NCBI GenBank assembly: GCA_027405735.1 | Contig: JAPEHQ010000018.1 | Coordinates: 620,001 to 684,000, forward strand | Reading direction: 5' to 3' | Length of the DNA stretch: 64,000 nt | Source of the DNA: Mucor racemosus | Lineage: Eukaryota > Mucoromycota > Mucoromycetes > Mucorales > Mucoraceae | Shown: positions 37,585 through 48,788 of the stretch, one piece after another | Layout: each line of letters begins with the position of its first letter | How positions within the stretch are numbered: the stretch's first letter is position 1 | Translations under genes and position numbers: made by a program | The notes under the pieces: model-generated | The model's database searches: none | The model's input: the letters and a program-made list of their open reading frames with translations, nothing else | What the model was told of the DNA's origin: nothing

Positions 37585-40177
37585 TTAAAAGATAATCTCT
37601 TCATCATCTTGCTCATCAATCATGCTAAAATGCTTCTTTGTTTTGCCTTTTGAAAGCATAGATTTTGCATTCTTTAAAATATAAGTTAATGTCTTTTCAG
37701 TCTCTTCTACTTTCTTTAAATCTTTCAATTCTCTTGATTCAATAACACTTGGGAATGCTTGCAATAAACCTGATTTAGCAGATGGACCATAAATAGCATG
37801 TTTATACCATGATCTACCCAAAAGTAAGCCTTCATTTTCGACAAATACTCTTTCAAATTTGACAAGACGATCATTAGCACGTTTGACTTTTTTGAGCCAT
37901 TTCTTATGGCTATTATGCTTCTTTTTTGTAATATCAGCAAAATCACTTAGGTCTTGTACTTTGTTGTTGAATTTCAATGTGGTCTTGTACAATGAATCCA
38001 GAGCAGATGAGAGTTTAGGCAATTCATTTTCTGTTGTTTTGTTGTTATTGTCGTTGGTATTGTGTTTTGTTGTACCAACTTGTTCATCACATGTCAATTC
38101 ATCCAAATATTGTTTCATAGTCAATGCATAATCCATGGGATACAATGGTAAAATAATATCACTGGATAAACGTAATGTAAGCAAACCCCATAATTTGACC
38201 ATGGTTTGGTGGTATTCATAAGTTGGATCTCCTACTTGCTCCATCCACGAGATATCATCAGATGTACTGTGAAGAAGGTTGTTATCACCATCAAAAGACA
38301 TGGATAAGCTAGAGATACCGGCATGCTCGAAAAAGGCAACAGAGTCTAAACCGGGAGATGTTCCGACAGGTGAAATTAAGCTATGTTGTTCATTGTCTTG
38401 GCTATTTTTCTTTTGATGATGAACCCATGATTCATAAACAGATTTACTTGTACGAGGATCAATCACCATGGAAGCAACATCAACCAAGACACGATTTAAC
38501 AAAGGAGAAGCTTGAGCATTAAAATGAGGACCCGCAACAGCATGGTCCACATCAAGATAAGCAACCGCATTTTTGTTCAACCAAGCCAGGTGGTCTTCAA
38601 CATATTCAGTTGAGCCAATATTTCCAAATTCATTGGCATCCCAAGAGGCTAAAATAATAGTACGACGTGGTTTCCATCCCTTTTCAAGCAATATACCAAA
38701 CACTCTTGCAAGTTCAAGCTAAAATAAAAGAATATTATTTAGTTACACCATTTTTGCATATCGTTTCAATATTTTTATTTATTTACCAACACAGCAGAAC
38801 CAGATGATGGATCTGCAGCACCTTGGTCCCAGGCATCTCGGTGATTACCGATAATAATTGCCTTTTCGTCTTCTTCATGTCCTGGAATACGAGCCATAAC
38901 ATTCCAAATAGGCTTCATTTTGAACTCATTATAATTTACTAAATTACATTGAGCTAAACTTGGTCCAGAAAAGTAATCAATTTCTCTAATGCCACCAACC
39001 CAAGAAGGATCAGCAAAGCCCAAACCTTGAGTAGCTCGAAGTAAAGGTAAAGCATCTGCCCAAGAAATAGGTAATGAGGGGATTTTAGGAAGATTATTAG
39101 ATGTTTCGTCACGAGTAGCATTTAATGTAGCAGCGAAACCAGGTGTGAATGGATCTCCAGGATGGACAAAGTTATATTGGACACTTTCTCTGCGAACACC
39201 GGTGGGACCAAGATTTTTATTGTCTGCAGGGTCCGTGTAAACAAGAGCACCAACACAACCAAATGTTTCAGCATGTTGTACTTTAATGCTACTAGGTACA
39301 ACACCATCACGCATCAATGCAATAGAACCTTTGAGCTCAATATTGTTCTTGGTAAGCAAAACAAAATCTTCAAGGCGACCATAGTTGACATAAACGACAC
39401 CACCAGTGACATTGCCATCAGCAGAATAAGCTATTGAAGCAGGAATTAGATTATCAATTGGGATCATTTTATGTTAGTTGGCTTACCATGGAAAGTGGGG
39501 GTGCTATCTTTTGATTCTTGGAGATCAGCCAAAAACAATAAGTCAGGGTTTCCAGTAACAATGCCCAATTTGCGTTCACTAGGATAGTTCATATATGGAT
39601 AATATGTATCAATAGTAGAGTTCTTGAGACCAAATTTGGTAAATTGATCGCGAGTCCATTTAGCTAATTCATGATCATTGTGAGAACCAGCAAGATGAGC
39701 ATGAGAAGCATAATGGTTCAACATGTCACGAATAGATTGAGAAGATGGAATATCCTTTATCAAATCAGCATAACTTGGTAGTAGTAACTCTTCAAAGAGA
39801 TCGATAGTAGCATCTAATAGTAGACTTAACGTTAAAGCCAAAACCATTACATATAAACAAAAATTTACTTTACCTGCTTGAAACATGTCAGAAGCCATAA
39901 ATGTACGAGCACCAAAAACAATCAAAAGCATAAACACAATCGAAGCCAAAAAGAAATGTACAGTTCCAGGCTTTTGACGAGCTCTAAAAGCTCTTTGTTT
40001 TTCATGAAAGATGGCAAGTTTGTCAGATCCCAGAATTTCAGTTACCCAAGCTACATGACTTTGAAAGCCTTTATCAGGGACAGTTTCATCATCATTCATC
40101 AAAATGGGCTCAATTGACGAATATGATCTCTTGCTTGACCTTTGATCCGAGTCCAACCTTTGATAAACTTCTTTCAT
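37585..40177 (-). CDS. Vps70/GCPII-like M28 peptidase-family protein, catalytic base replaced
   Basis: Four exons (40177-39874, 39813-39487, 39430-38787, 38718-37585) encode 802 residues. A cytosolic N-tail of ~70 residues is followed by one transmembrane helix (about 72-93), the type II layout of glutamate carboxypeptidase II, transferrin receptor and yeast Vps70/Tre1. A protease-associated domain (AYSADGNVTGGVVYVNYGR) precedes the M28 domain. Zinc ligands corresponding to GCPII H377, D387, E425 and D453 are visible as H407, D417, E455 and D483, and a C-terminal His lies in LLHSTSDD. The general base (GCPII E424) is Asn here: the motif is DANEFG, not DAEEFG. A C-terminal TfR-dimerisation-like helical domain follows. 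In yeast these proteins act in vacuolar sorting and ubiquitin-dependent transporter turnover. Zinc may bind but hydrolysis is doubtful. Confidence 0.9.
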
Positions 40178-40244
40178 TTTATAAAATAGAAAAAGAAAAA
40201 AAAAAAGGATAGTTTGATAGATCAATCCCACAACGATTTTTGGG

Positions 40245-40253
40245 TTTTATATA
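40245..40253 (-). promoter_or_regulatory. TATA box of the Vps70-like gene
   Basis: TATATAAAA on the minus strand about 70 bp before the ATG at 40177. Confidence 0.6.
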
Positions 40254-41403
40254 CAACTTTATTGTTTATGAAACGGACAGGCTGTAATTCTATTTCACTT
40301 TTCCATAGTGTTTAAAATCAAACAAATAAAATACTTATAGAAGGTAGCCTGATATAAATATACAAGCATAATATTAAGCTTTTTTTGTATACTATGCATA
40401 ATCACCTTCCAGAACCTGAATCATTAAAAGTTTCAATCGTTTCAATTTATTTTTGTCGCGGTATTGCTGTTTGTTTGACTTTTGACATGCAGTGTAATAC
40501 ACGTTCTTTTCGTTACTACGCCCCATTCCGAATTAAAAGCTTAATCCTACTATTGTTTCTTTGTTGATAAATCTAATTGCAAAACTCGTGGTATCACATG
40601 CTCTATTCTTCTTAAAAATAAGCCAAATAAAACTAATGTATCAAAGTTAAGGCCATTTGCAAAACAACATTACAGTTTCAAAGTTCAAGCGTGATAATTT
40701 CTAATAAGTAACGAAAGCAAGAATAGTTTAGAAACTACTAGAAGCTTTCATTTAAGAGCTCAAAGGCATGATAAAATGATCCTCTAGTCGAGTTTGCTAT
40801 ATCGATATTTCAACTGCTTTCCAATTTTGATATATAAATTGTTCGTATCATCTTAGATCTCACAAGTTTCAACCCGAAAAGATGGATTGCTTCATCAAAT
40901 CATATGTGCACTACAGCGCAAGCTTTCTAAATTTATTGTCTTGTACCATTCTTTTATGGACAAAATCATGTCCATAAAATATCCGATATATGGACAGAGT
41001 TGATTTTTTTATGGGCATATTAAGGGACAATGACAATTATTTTAGGAACATTTACAGTATTTTTACAACATATAATATCATAATTGAAGGTACAAACAAT
41101 ATATTTATTGTTTGCTACGATTATTTCAATGACACAGACCTTGAGTTTATGGATTTTCTCGCTTACTATATTGGTGGAAACATTATATAATTGTATTATT
41201 TTGTTTATTTAGGCAGTTGCAAAAGCACTAAAATAATCGCTTATTCATTAAAAATGGTTGTACAACGCTTTGATATATGGTTCATATCACTATAACAATG
41301 TTGGAATAATTGATCTTATTTATGAATGTAGGTTATAAAATATTACATTTTATTAAAAAAAACCTATATGTAATATGAAAGAAATATGGTTTACATATTC
41401 CTT
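40254..41403. other. Spacer without recognisable genes
   Basis: Frames at 40385-40567 and 40990-41190 have no recognised motif. Nothing else supported. Confidence 0.45.
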
Positions 41404-42454
41404 CTAGGAACACTTTGGTTGCCAACAAAGGTTCTTCTCACCCCCCCCCCCCCTGCGACTACGCGGTGGTGTGGGTTCCACTCGATCTTGTTGTGCACCA
41501 GTGTTGTTAACTATAAAATAACATTAAAATTAAATAAGTAAGGGATCATTGTTATGAATGTGAATTCATACTTACTACTGGGCGTTTCACAGATACTCTC
41601 AATAAGATCATCCAGATCATCGGGATTAAATCCTACTGGAGAAGATGGAGCCGACAAAGGAGATGAAGGTGATAGAGCAGACTCAAATGAAGAAAGAGGG
41701 GCAATCGAAGGCAACTCAGAGGGAGCAGATGCACAAAGAACAGAGAAAGAGAAATCATCACAATTGCTGCCACTCTAATAAACAATGTTCCCAATTAAAG
41801 TTAATGAAACATAATTGATAAATTTTTGATATAATAATTACCTTGTTGACGTTATGGTTGTTCTCATAAGTCTTAGACAGGAGAGCATTGCCAATGTCAC
41901 CCCAATTAAGCCTGCGATAACCATTAGCTACCTCACGCGCCAATTCGGTAGCAACAATCAATGAGAAGCGGTTGAGCTGGTTCTTGATTAACTTCGCCTG
42001 TTTTGCCTTGGAAGACTTGCGCTCATCAGAATCATCATCCCTAGGAAGTAAACCTTTTTGTTTGCGGATGAAATACATTACCCTATCCATAGGAGTGATC
42101 CTGATAGTCTTGCCATTGACTTCCTTCTTTTGTAGACAAGGAAAATTGGACAAAATCGTTCTTGCTGCTCCAGAGAAATCAAGATCAACTTCCTTACCTC
42201 CATTAGAAAAAGAACCAGGAGGAAAAAGACCAGCACTGGTGGGAGAAAGACTACCCAATGAAGAAACAATTGTGCCAAGAATTTCAACTTGGACGGCAAG
42301 GTCTTCTGTCTTTCTTGCAAGTTTTGTCGACCTTACCTTCCGGCATGGAAATGCCATCACCAATGGACATAACTTTACTCAAAGTCAAATGGTTATGTCT
42401 GGACACAAATTCCTCCATGACTTCTTTGCAAGCTTCTTTAATAAGAAATTTCAT
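41404..42454 (-). pseudogene. Unknown protein gene with apparent frameshift
   Basis: The minus strand has strong coding character in three blocks joined by normal introns: 42454 to ~41843, 41774-41574 and ~41512-41404. The middle block reads GKTIRITPMDRVMYFIRKQKG and ANGYRRLNWGDIGNALL, then a Ser/Pro/Asp-rich tail (FNPDDLDDLIESICETPS). The start block (MKFLIKEACKEVMEEF... to about 42335) and the middle block are in different frames, overlapping around 42310-42340, with no splice pair except a 31-nt GTAAGG...ACAG interval, too short for a normal intron. A 1-nt indel is the simplest reading. The last exon crosses a run of 13 C (41441-41453) and so is slippage-prone. Family not recognised. It could also be a sequencing error in a live gene. 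Confidence 0.5.
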
Positions 42455-42662
42455 GCGAATTTCGTCAGATTCACCCAAAGGGTTATGAATGATGTTGTTG
42501 TAATTATGACATTCTTTTTTTTAAAAAAAAAAGTTATAGAAGAGAAGAGAAAGAGAAAGAGAAAGAGCAATTGATCTAGATATCTAGAAATGTCAAATTT
42601 TTCAAAATTTCTTCACTTTATGACTGGCCTACACGAAATTTATGGACAACATTTGCGCGAAA

Positions 42663-43100
42663 ATGGCGGTTGGACGCTACTCGACTATCTCCAAAAGGAG
42701 AAAATGATCGTATTCCGAAGTGGACAACAACGACAACAACACTGATGACACTGTCAATGCTAACAATAATAGCAACAACAATAATTCCCCGTCTATAAGC
42801 CTAATGCAACATCAGATGCGAGCCCTTCACTTGAACATAAATGAACACGACTCAAGTTCTTCATCAACACCAAAATCATCTCTGTGTGCTAATAATAGAA
42901 GTATTCTGATGGCCTCAGATGCCATAAATCTTTCAGAAACTGACAAAGAAAAGGTTTTGATGTTGAGCAAAATTGGGAATTGGAAACCAATAATAATATC
43001 ATCAGAAAATGGGAAAAAGTATCATGTTCTCGCCTCTCAAACAACTATCGGTCATATACTTACAGATCAACCAGCCGGCGTATGGACATTGCCAACATAA
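42663..43100 (+). pseudogene. Unknown Asn/Ser-rich frame with in-frame TGA
   Basis: An ATG at 42663 opens MAVGRYSTISKRRK, then meets TGA at 42705, after which the same frame stays open to 43100 and reads SYSEVDNNDNNTDD, an Asn tract, RALHLNINEHDSSSSS and LSKIGNWKPIIISSENGKKY. The composition is coding-like, so either a nonsense change (for example CGA to TGA) disabled it, translation starts at a later ATG (42803 or 42815), or an upstream exon was missed. It is head to head with the frameshifted minus-strand gene, with about 210 bp between them. Family not recognised. Confidence 0.35.
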
Positions 43101-43598
43101 ATCCAAGACTCACGAAGCTTTATTTGCAACCAAGCTAAAATTTTTGTCTTTGAATAAACGATTAGTAATTTTGACTGTATAATCTAAGGTGGTTTCACAG
43201 AAGAAAACGAGATTAGACATTCCAATGGCTAAAACTATTGTGATCAGGCATTATAATCCTCTATCATATGTCACAACGTCTATTGTTCTATCTTCAATAT
43301 ATTTTATATTGTCCACTGTTACCACTTAGAGTCAAATCAGCCTTATAATAGATACAATCTTCATATTTGTCATCTAAACAAGCCTCTTCTTTGTTAAATG
43401 ATAGCTACAACCAATTACATGTATAACAGGTCAAGCTGTAGTTATAATTGTAAACAAAGAATTTTCATTCTTTTTCAGATAGAAGACTTGCAATAATTAT
43501 GATCCATCTTTTTATAGATTGATTATTTGTTTATTCATTATTTAACTGAAATATAATGGTGTTATAATTGATAAAGTAAACTAATTTAATTTGAAAGC
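43101..43598. other. Spacer without recognisable genes
   Basis: Convergent 3' flanks; no coding signal. Confidence 0.45.
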
Positions 43599-44255
43599 TT
43601 AGGCTTGTAAAGACTTTGCTAATAACTCTGCAGCATTCAAATTGGCATTTTTAATTGAAGTAACCATCGAATCAGCTAAAGATTGAAGCAATCTACCGAG
43701 TGCGAAATTATTGATTATCGTGATAAACCCACCTTCTTCTAATTCTAGTATTTGAGTAAGGGTATCTTTTGTCGCATTGCCCTTCAACTGATCTTGTACA
43801 TTTTTAAAGCAATTGACACCAACACAAGCAGAAGATCCGTTCCTGATCACAGAATATGCAATGTTTTGAAAAATGCTTGATAGCATTTGTGCTTGTGAAT
43901 CGGTTTTTTGTGGAGAATCATACTCGTACATTATCCAGATGGTATATGGACGAAACACGATGTCAGATGCAGTTTTGCTGAAGGAAAGACACAGGGTATA
44001 GATTGATAAACAGTGGAATTTGGATCTAATCTGCCGTAGTTGATAAAAACAGTTTTCTTGGTTGATAGAGGTAGCTGATTCGTTTTCCATCAATGAATTT
44101 GCCAAGTCGACTGAAGCGGTATTAAGATAAATAGATATGCTCTCAGTAGGAATGAAATGACTTCTTTTGGTATATATGGTTAATGCCCATGATTGATTAT
44201 ATGAGATTATATGACAATTGGCTATAGTGTAATGAGTCAAACATTTCAGTTTCAT
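43599..44255 (-). CDS. Hypothetical protein, unknown function
   Basis: A single frame of 218 codons starting MKLKCLTHY. The C-terminal half (residues about 120-218) is amphipathic and Ala/Leu-rich (LGRLLQSLADSMVTSIKNANLNAAELLAKSLQA), suggesting helices; there are scattered cysteines (CVGVNCF). I do not recognise the family. The start is uncertain: a TATA box lies only 26 bp before this ATG, so transcription probably begins near or after it, and the next in-frame Met (44090, MENESATSINQ) would give 163 residues. A second frame from 44259 (MNETEMFDSLHYSQLSYNL) also looks coding-like for 20 codons, so a small indel or unrecognised intron is possible. Composition is less AT-biased than the surrounding spacers. 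Confidence 0.5.
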   Translation of the reverse strand: MKLKCLTHYTIANCHIISYNQSWALTIYTKRSHFIPTESISIYLNTASVDLANSLMENESATSINQENCFYQLRQIRSKFHCLSIYTLCLSFSKTASDIVFRPYTIWIMYEYDSPQKTDSQAQMLSSIFQNIAYSVIRNGSSACVGVNCFKNVQDQLKGNATKDTLTQILELEEGGFITIINNFALGRLLQSLADSMVTSIKNANLNAAELLAKSLQA

Positions 44256-44280
44256 TCATGGAAAGCCTTGCCTTATTCCT

Positions 44281-44287
44281 TATATAA
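44281..44287 (-). promoter_or_regulatory. TATA box near the 43599-44255 ORF
   Basis: TATATAA on the minus strand 26 bp upstream of the first ATG of the hypothetical gene, closer than the ~70 bp seen for other genes here. Confidence 0.5.
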
Positions 44288-44689
44288 ACACTACAAGGAA
44301 ATTATTACATGATCCCTTGTAGATTTATCTGTCTTGTTACACTCCCTTTACTTTTATTTATTCATTAATAAATATCTAAATTGCAAATAAGAACACCAAC
44401 CTTCATCAATCCAGTGATTACCAATTTATAATAACAAGAATAATATTTATAAGCATATTATCCACCTTTGTTGTTAGTTCAAAATTACATATCATTACAT
44501 ATAAATAACAATGGTAAATGAGTAATAATATATATTTATTTGGATTGTGGTTATAAATATAAAAAGGGAAGGAAAGAGCAGATAAATTCACTGATGTGCA
44601 ATTGATTTGTTTTTGATTGTTATTTATACATGTGGTTTGCTTATGTAATGTAACTGGATTATTACACTTAAAGCCTATCATAACGGGAT
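44288..44689. other. Spacer without recognisable genes
   Basis: AT-rich; the frame at 44418-44681 (minus) lacks motifs. Confidence 0.45.
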
Positions 44690-45800
44690 TCCAAAATTTA
44701 TTTTATTAAAAAATGGACGAAAAATGATTCAAAAAACAAAAACGACTAAATGCTCATGAGCTGCAAAGTAAGTCAACCTAGCGTATTAAGTAGTTTTTGT
44801 ACAGTTTTGAATTCTTCATCCATCTAAATAAAATTCAAACAAACATTTTACATTAAATTTTGCGTAAAGTGCAATTAAAATTTTGGAGGTTTTTTGAGGA
44901 TACACATCACTTTTTATAAGCATATTTAAAATATAACTTATTGAAATGATGCGCAAAAACATTATCTATCGATCGAGCTATTGTAAAAATTTTTAGCTGC
45001 ATTTTTCGTAGAGAAAACAAGATTTTTGTCCAAATTTTTTTCAGATTCAGAATTTAGGATGAGGGTATACAAGGGGAAAATGGACGCCAGAAATGGAGGT
45101 ACCTTTTTGTACATATTTTTGAGGATATCTCCACGAAAAATCAATATTTTGAAAAACTCTAAATTGGATCCGGGAGAGCTTAACAAGCTTAATGACATGA
45201 ATGTAAAAAAAAATGTTGTTCAATTTAACCAATATTTTGAAACCTATTATAGAAATGTCGAAAAAAAAATAAAAGTGCTCAAAATTTCTTTATATTAAAA
45301 TATGTTATAGAACACTTTAAAACAAGTAAGTTTTATTATCAAAAAAAGTTAGTATAGCTTAATTTTTTCTGGAGATATGAAGCCTCAAAATTTCTAATCC
45401 TTTAGCAGTGAAATACGCGTAAAAAATCTGAAACATTAACACTGAAAAATTAATAACAACTGCAAAAAATAGGATATTTCCGGATACTTGTTTTTGGATT
45501 AAAGCTGAACATCTCAGGTACATTGACATATAATTTTTTTTTGGTATTATTTAGTGAAAAAAAAAGTAGAGTAGAGATGAAAAGTGAGACGCAGTTTTCA
45601 AAAAAAAAAAAAAAAAAAATAAAAAAAAGTAGTGCATTTTACGTATTTTTGAGTGTTTCGTGAGGTATAGAATAAATTTAGGAATGTGTAGCATAATATA
45701 ACCAATTCATATCTATTTAGCAGTATCCAAGATATATCCTAAAAAGTACTTTATATGAGATTAGTTGTAGAAAAGGGGCATGCTCCGATTTTGAAGATTG
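44690..45800 (-). repeat. Dispersed non-coding repeat, copy C (inverted)
   Basis: Reading the minus strand from 45800, the copy begins CTTCAAAATCGGAGCATGCC and passes through the same landmarks as copies A and B: TTAATGTTTCAGATTTTT, AAACTTACTTGTTTTAAAG, TTCTGAATCTGAAAAAAATT and TTACTTTGCAGCTCATGAG near its end. The short frames on both strands inside it are not shared by the other copies. It contains an A-rich run near 45600. Confidence 0.8.
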
Positions 45801-46360
45801 GAAACGTTAGAGAAAAAGCCAGACTCAAAAGCGAATATCTCTTTTCTTCTTCGAGAATTCGCATTCTATGACAAAGCAAAAGTTATTGGACAACATATTC
45901 ATTCAAATGCTTTTCTATAAAGTATATTTGAAGCACCAAAGTTTCACAAGATTATTATTTGAATCCAAGGTTATCATACCGAAGAATTGCATCACTATTA
46001 ATTTCAATAACCAAATCTGATCAGATTAGCGAATCCTTCTTTTGATTAAAAATAAAAGCCATATTCAATTGCCAGAAAACGTTTTTACTAATGAATTTGG
46101 AAGCCTCAAATATAGGTTAAAGTTTATACTGTTACACGCATCCTTTGCCCCATTTCTAGATGAAATACGCGACATGTATACTTCATGCCTATTTGAAAGT
46201 TTAGTGTCATGTTTCATCCCAGATGACGTGAAAGTTGAGCATTAAAATTAACCGAGACAACAAAACAAATCATAATGAGAAGCACTTTTTTCTCTTCTTT
46301 TTCCTTTTCCTTTTTCTTTTCTTTTCCAAAAAGAGTTGCCATAGTAACAATAAAACAAAA
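45801..46360. other. Spacer before the 56-residue gene
   Basis: A 67-codon frame at 46042-46245 has no ATG start and no recognised domain; possibly a gene fragment. The last 100 bp include a T/C-rich stretch (46288-46325), likely the leader of the next gene. Confidence 0.4.
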
Positions 46361-46670
46361 ATGAACAGAGGAACCATTGTTTTGTAAGTGATTATATAGT
46401 AACTATAAACGTGATTGAAACTCCACCAAATTGAATATTGATATACAATGTGATTATTGAAAGGGATATTGATGAGGCTGAATACCTCTTGGATCAACTA
46501 GGAGCACCCGATAAGGATGAGGACAAGTTGGTTACAAAGTTACGAAACAGATTGAGTTTATTTTTAAGAGAAATTCGTGATGGAGCTGAAGGTAATATTA
46601 TAAAAAGAAAAAAAGAAGATGTGAAATTTCTAAATAATGACCGTAAATAGGTGCTGGCAAGAGAGATTAA
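46361..46670 (+). CDS. Small spliced gene, 56-residue acidic helical protein
   Basis: Three short exons (46361-46383, 46464-46591, 46651-46670) with GTAAGT/AAAG and GTAATA/ATAG splice sites of 80 and 59 bp join in frame to 56 residues: MNRGTIVL, then DIDEAEYLLDQLGAP, an acidic turn, and the amphipathic helix LVTKLRNRLSLFLREIRDGAEG, ending GKRD. Both junctions split codons cleanly and remove stops, which supports a true gene. It precedes the kinase-like gene on the same strand by 211 bp. Family not recognised; the size and charge pattern suggest a small subunit or adaptor, which is inference only. Confidence 0.6.
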
Positions 46671-46881
46671 GTGGATTTGTGTTTATGTAAATATGCAAAG
46701 CGTAATTGAGGCCTAGATTTATGGTCTTTTTTTGATAAAAATAAACTTTCTTTGTATGTCACAAATATCATAAATGTATTGTTGTGTGAATATGTACCTG
46801 TTTTTTCTTTCCTCTCTCTCTCTTTCTTCTTTTCCCCATTGTCATGATTTAAATAAAAATAATACAATCAAACAATAAAAA

Positions 46882-48612
46882 ATGTCAGAATTAAGTCAGT
46901 TTTTATTACCTTCTGATATTCATTTCTATCAAGATTATGCAATTCAGTTAATAAAGCAAAATCCAAAATTATTTGACTTGGATGAATTTGAATCTATTCT
47001 ACACGAAAATGAATCTGTACCGATCGAAAGAACATTTCAAGAAGCTTATCATGATTTCGAATTGGATAAAAAAGCACAATATGAAATGCATCCGAAATAT
47101 GGTCGATATGTAAGATTGGGATTCTTTATAGTTTAAGCAAAACATCTTAATTTTATTTCCACGCAACACAGGTTTGGGACATTGCTGACCAATGGTATCA
47201 GAAATGGAATGTAGTATTTTCAGTTGAGCATATGTGGAACTGGATCAAGCACGGGGTCACAAGATCGTCGGCGCAACAGTTAATAACACAGGACCATACC
47301 TTTGACACCACTCATATCCAGGCTTGGTTACAGCGTATTATTGTGAGATATAATATGCATCCAGATCATCAAAAATTACTGCAGGATATTTGTCGATATA
47401 TTGGAGATTGGCATCAATCAAACCGTAGATTAACATTGCAAGGAACTTTTCGATTAAATACAATACCTTTATTTCCGCCCAATTGGTTTGCAAACAAATC
47501 TAGACAAAATAGTATGAATTATGAAGGTCTGGCGCCTTCATATCTTGCAACATTTGTACCACCTTATCGATTGGAACATCAAATACCAGAGAGATGGGAT
47601 CAAGTATTCTTGAAAGGATTAACTGTTGATCCGAATCATAAGGTTTGTTTTGTGTGATATAATGATAAATTGTCATAAAAAAAAAAAAAGACTCATCATG
47701 TATACATAGTTCAACTTGGATCCAATATTGATTGCTTCTGCTATGCCTATCTTGGGATTGACTGTTCATTTTGATCCCGATTCTGGTTGTAGTAAATTAA
47801 TGCTGGTAATGACAAAGGCAAAATATGGTAATTTAGAAGATCACATTGAGAAAGAAACGCCAACAAGCTACCATAAAATATGTCAATTAGCTCTCAGCAT
47901 TACAAAAAACATCAAAGATTTACATTGGAATTATATTCATGGCAACATTCATCCACGTAATATCTTGTTGAATAATGCAGATTATGTCGGTGAATTAGTT
48001 GATATTACATTCATGCATCGGATTAATGATCCCTACACCTTTAATAAAACTACCTGGGCTGGGCGCTGGCCTTATGTTGCACCAGAAGTTGTCTCCACAG
48101 GCTTGAGCACATCAGCAGATATCTACGCCTTGGGTATTATCTTGTGGCAATTGGTTTCCCGCGTAACATTTCCAGGGGATGCGCTTGTTGATCCACAAAT
48201 TTATCGTATTGAACCTATACCAAGCGTAGTCAAAGAGTGGGAAGATCTCTACATAGATTGTCTTCATATTGATCCAACAAAAAGACCAAATGCTTACACA
48301 GTTTATCGAAGATTAAACCAACTATGTGCTAAATTACAATTAGATAAAATGCCATTTCCAGAAGAGACACTCAATTATATTAAATCCAGAAGAGAGGAAA
48401 TTCATCAATTTTTAGCAATTTCTAGAAAGTCATCACCATTAATATCTTCTTGTGCTTCAATTGATGATGATGATGCTACTTCAACTTCTTCAACTACATC
48501 TTCTTTATGTCAAGTAGGGAATCTCGTAATAACTGCGTCTGTTACACGGCCATCTCATCAACGATTGAAAAGTTACCCTAATTTGATCCAAAGTTTCCCC
48601 AATTATTTGTAA
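46882..48612 (+). CDS. Kinase-like protein, predicted pseudokinase
   Basis: Exons 46882-47109, 47172-47642 and 47710-48612 give 533 residues. An N-terminal ~200-residue region of unknown type (MSELSQFLLPSDIHFYQDYA) leads into a kinase fold: VFLKGL with K224 in the VAIK-lysine position, YGNLEDHI in the hinge and alpha-D region, a catalytic-loop equivalent HGNIHPRNILL (310-320), a DFG equivalent VDITF (D331-I-T), APE at 356-358 (VAPEV), and SADIYALGIILWQLV in the F-helix. The HRD motif is HGN, so the catalytic Asp is Asn and the loop Lys is His; DFG has lost Phe and Gly. The architecture resembles expanded TKL-type kinase families of Mucoromycota, but phosphotransfer is unlikely. The C-terminus is Ser/Asp-rich and probably disordered. 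Confidence 0.82.
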
Positions 48613-48788
48613 AAACACAATTCTCTAACAAAATATTGCATACATATTCTATTTTCCCCTTTATTTCTTTCTGTAGTCGCTATACTTTTTCACATATTCC
48701 CCCTCTCCTTTTATTTTCCAAAAAAAAAACATATAATAATAATTTCATATTAATAAACTTGCGTAACAACATATTTTTTTATTTGCTT
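48613..48788. other. Convergent 3' flanks
   Basis: Short AT-rich spacer between the pseudokinase and the HECT ligase genes. Confidence 0.5.

Noticed and set aside
38787..38800. Readthrough of the third Vps70-like exon into VNK-stop
   Set aside because: A GT donor follows AVL and the next exon continues the conserved LELARVF, so splicing is preferred.
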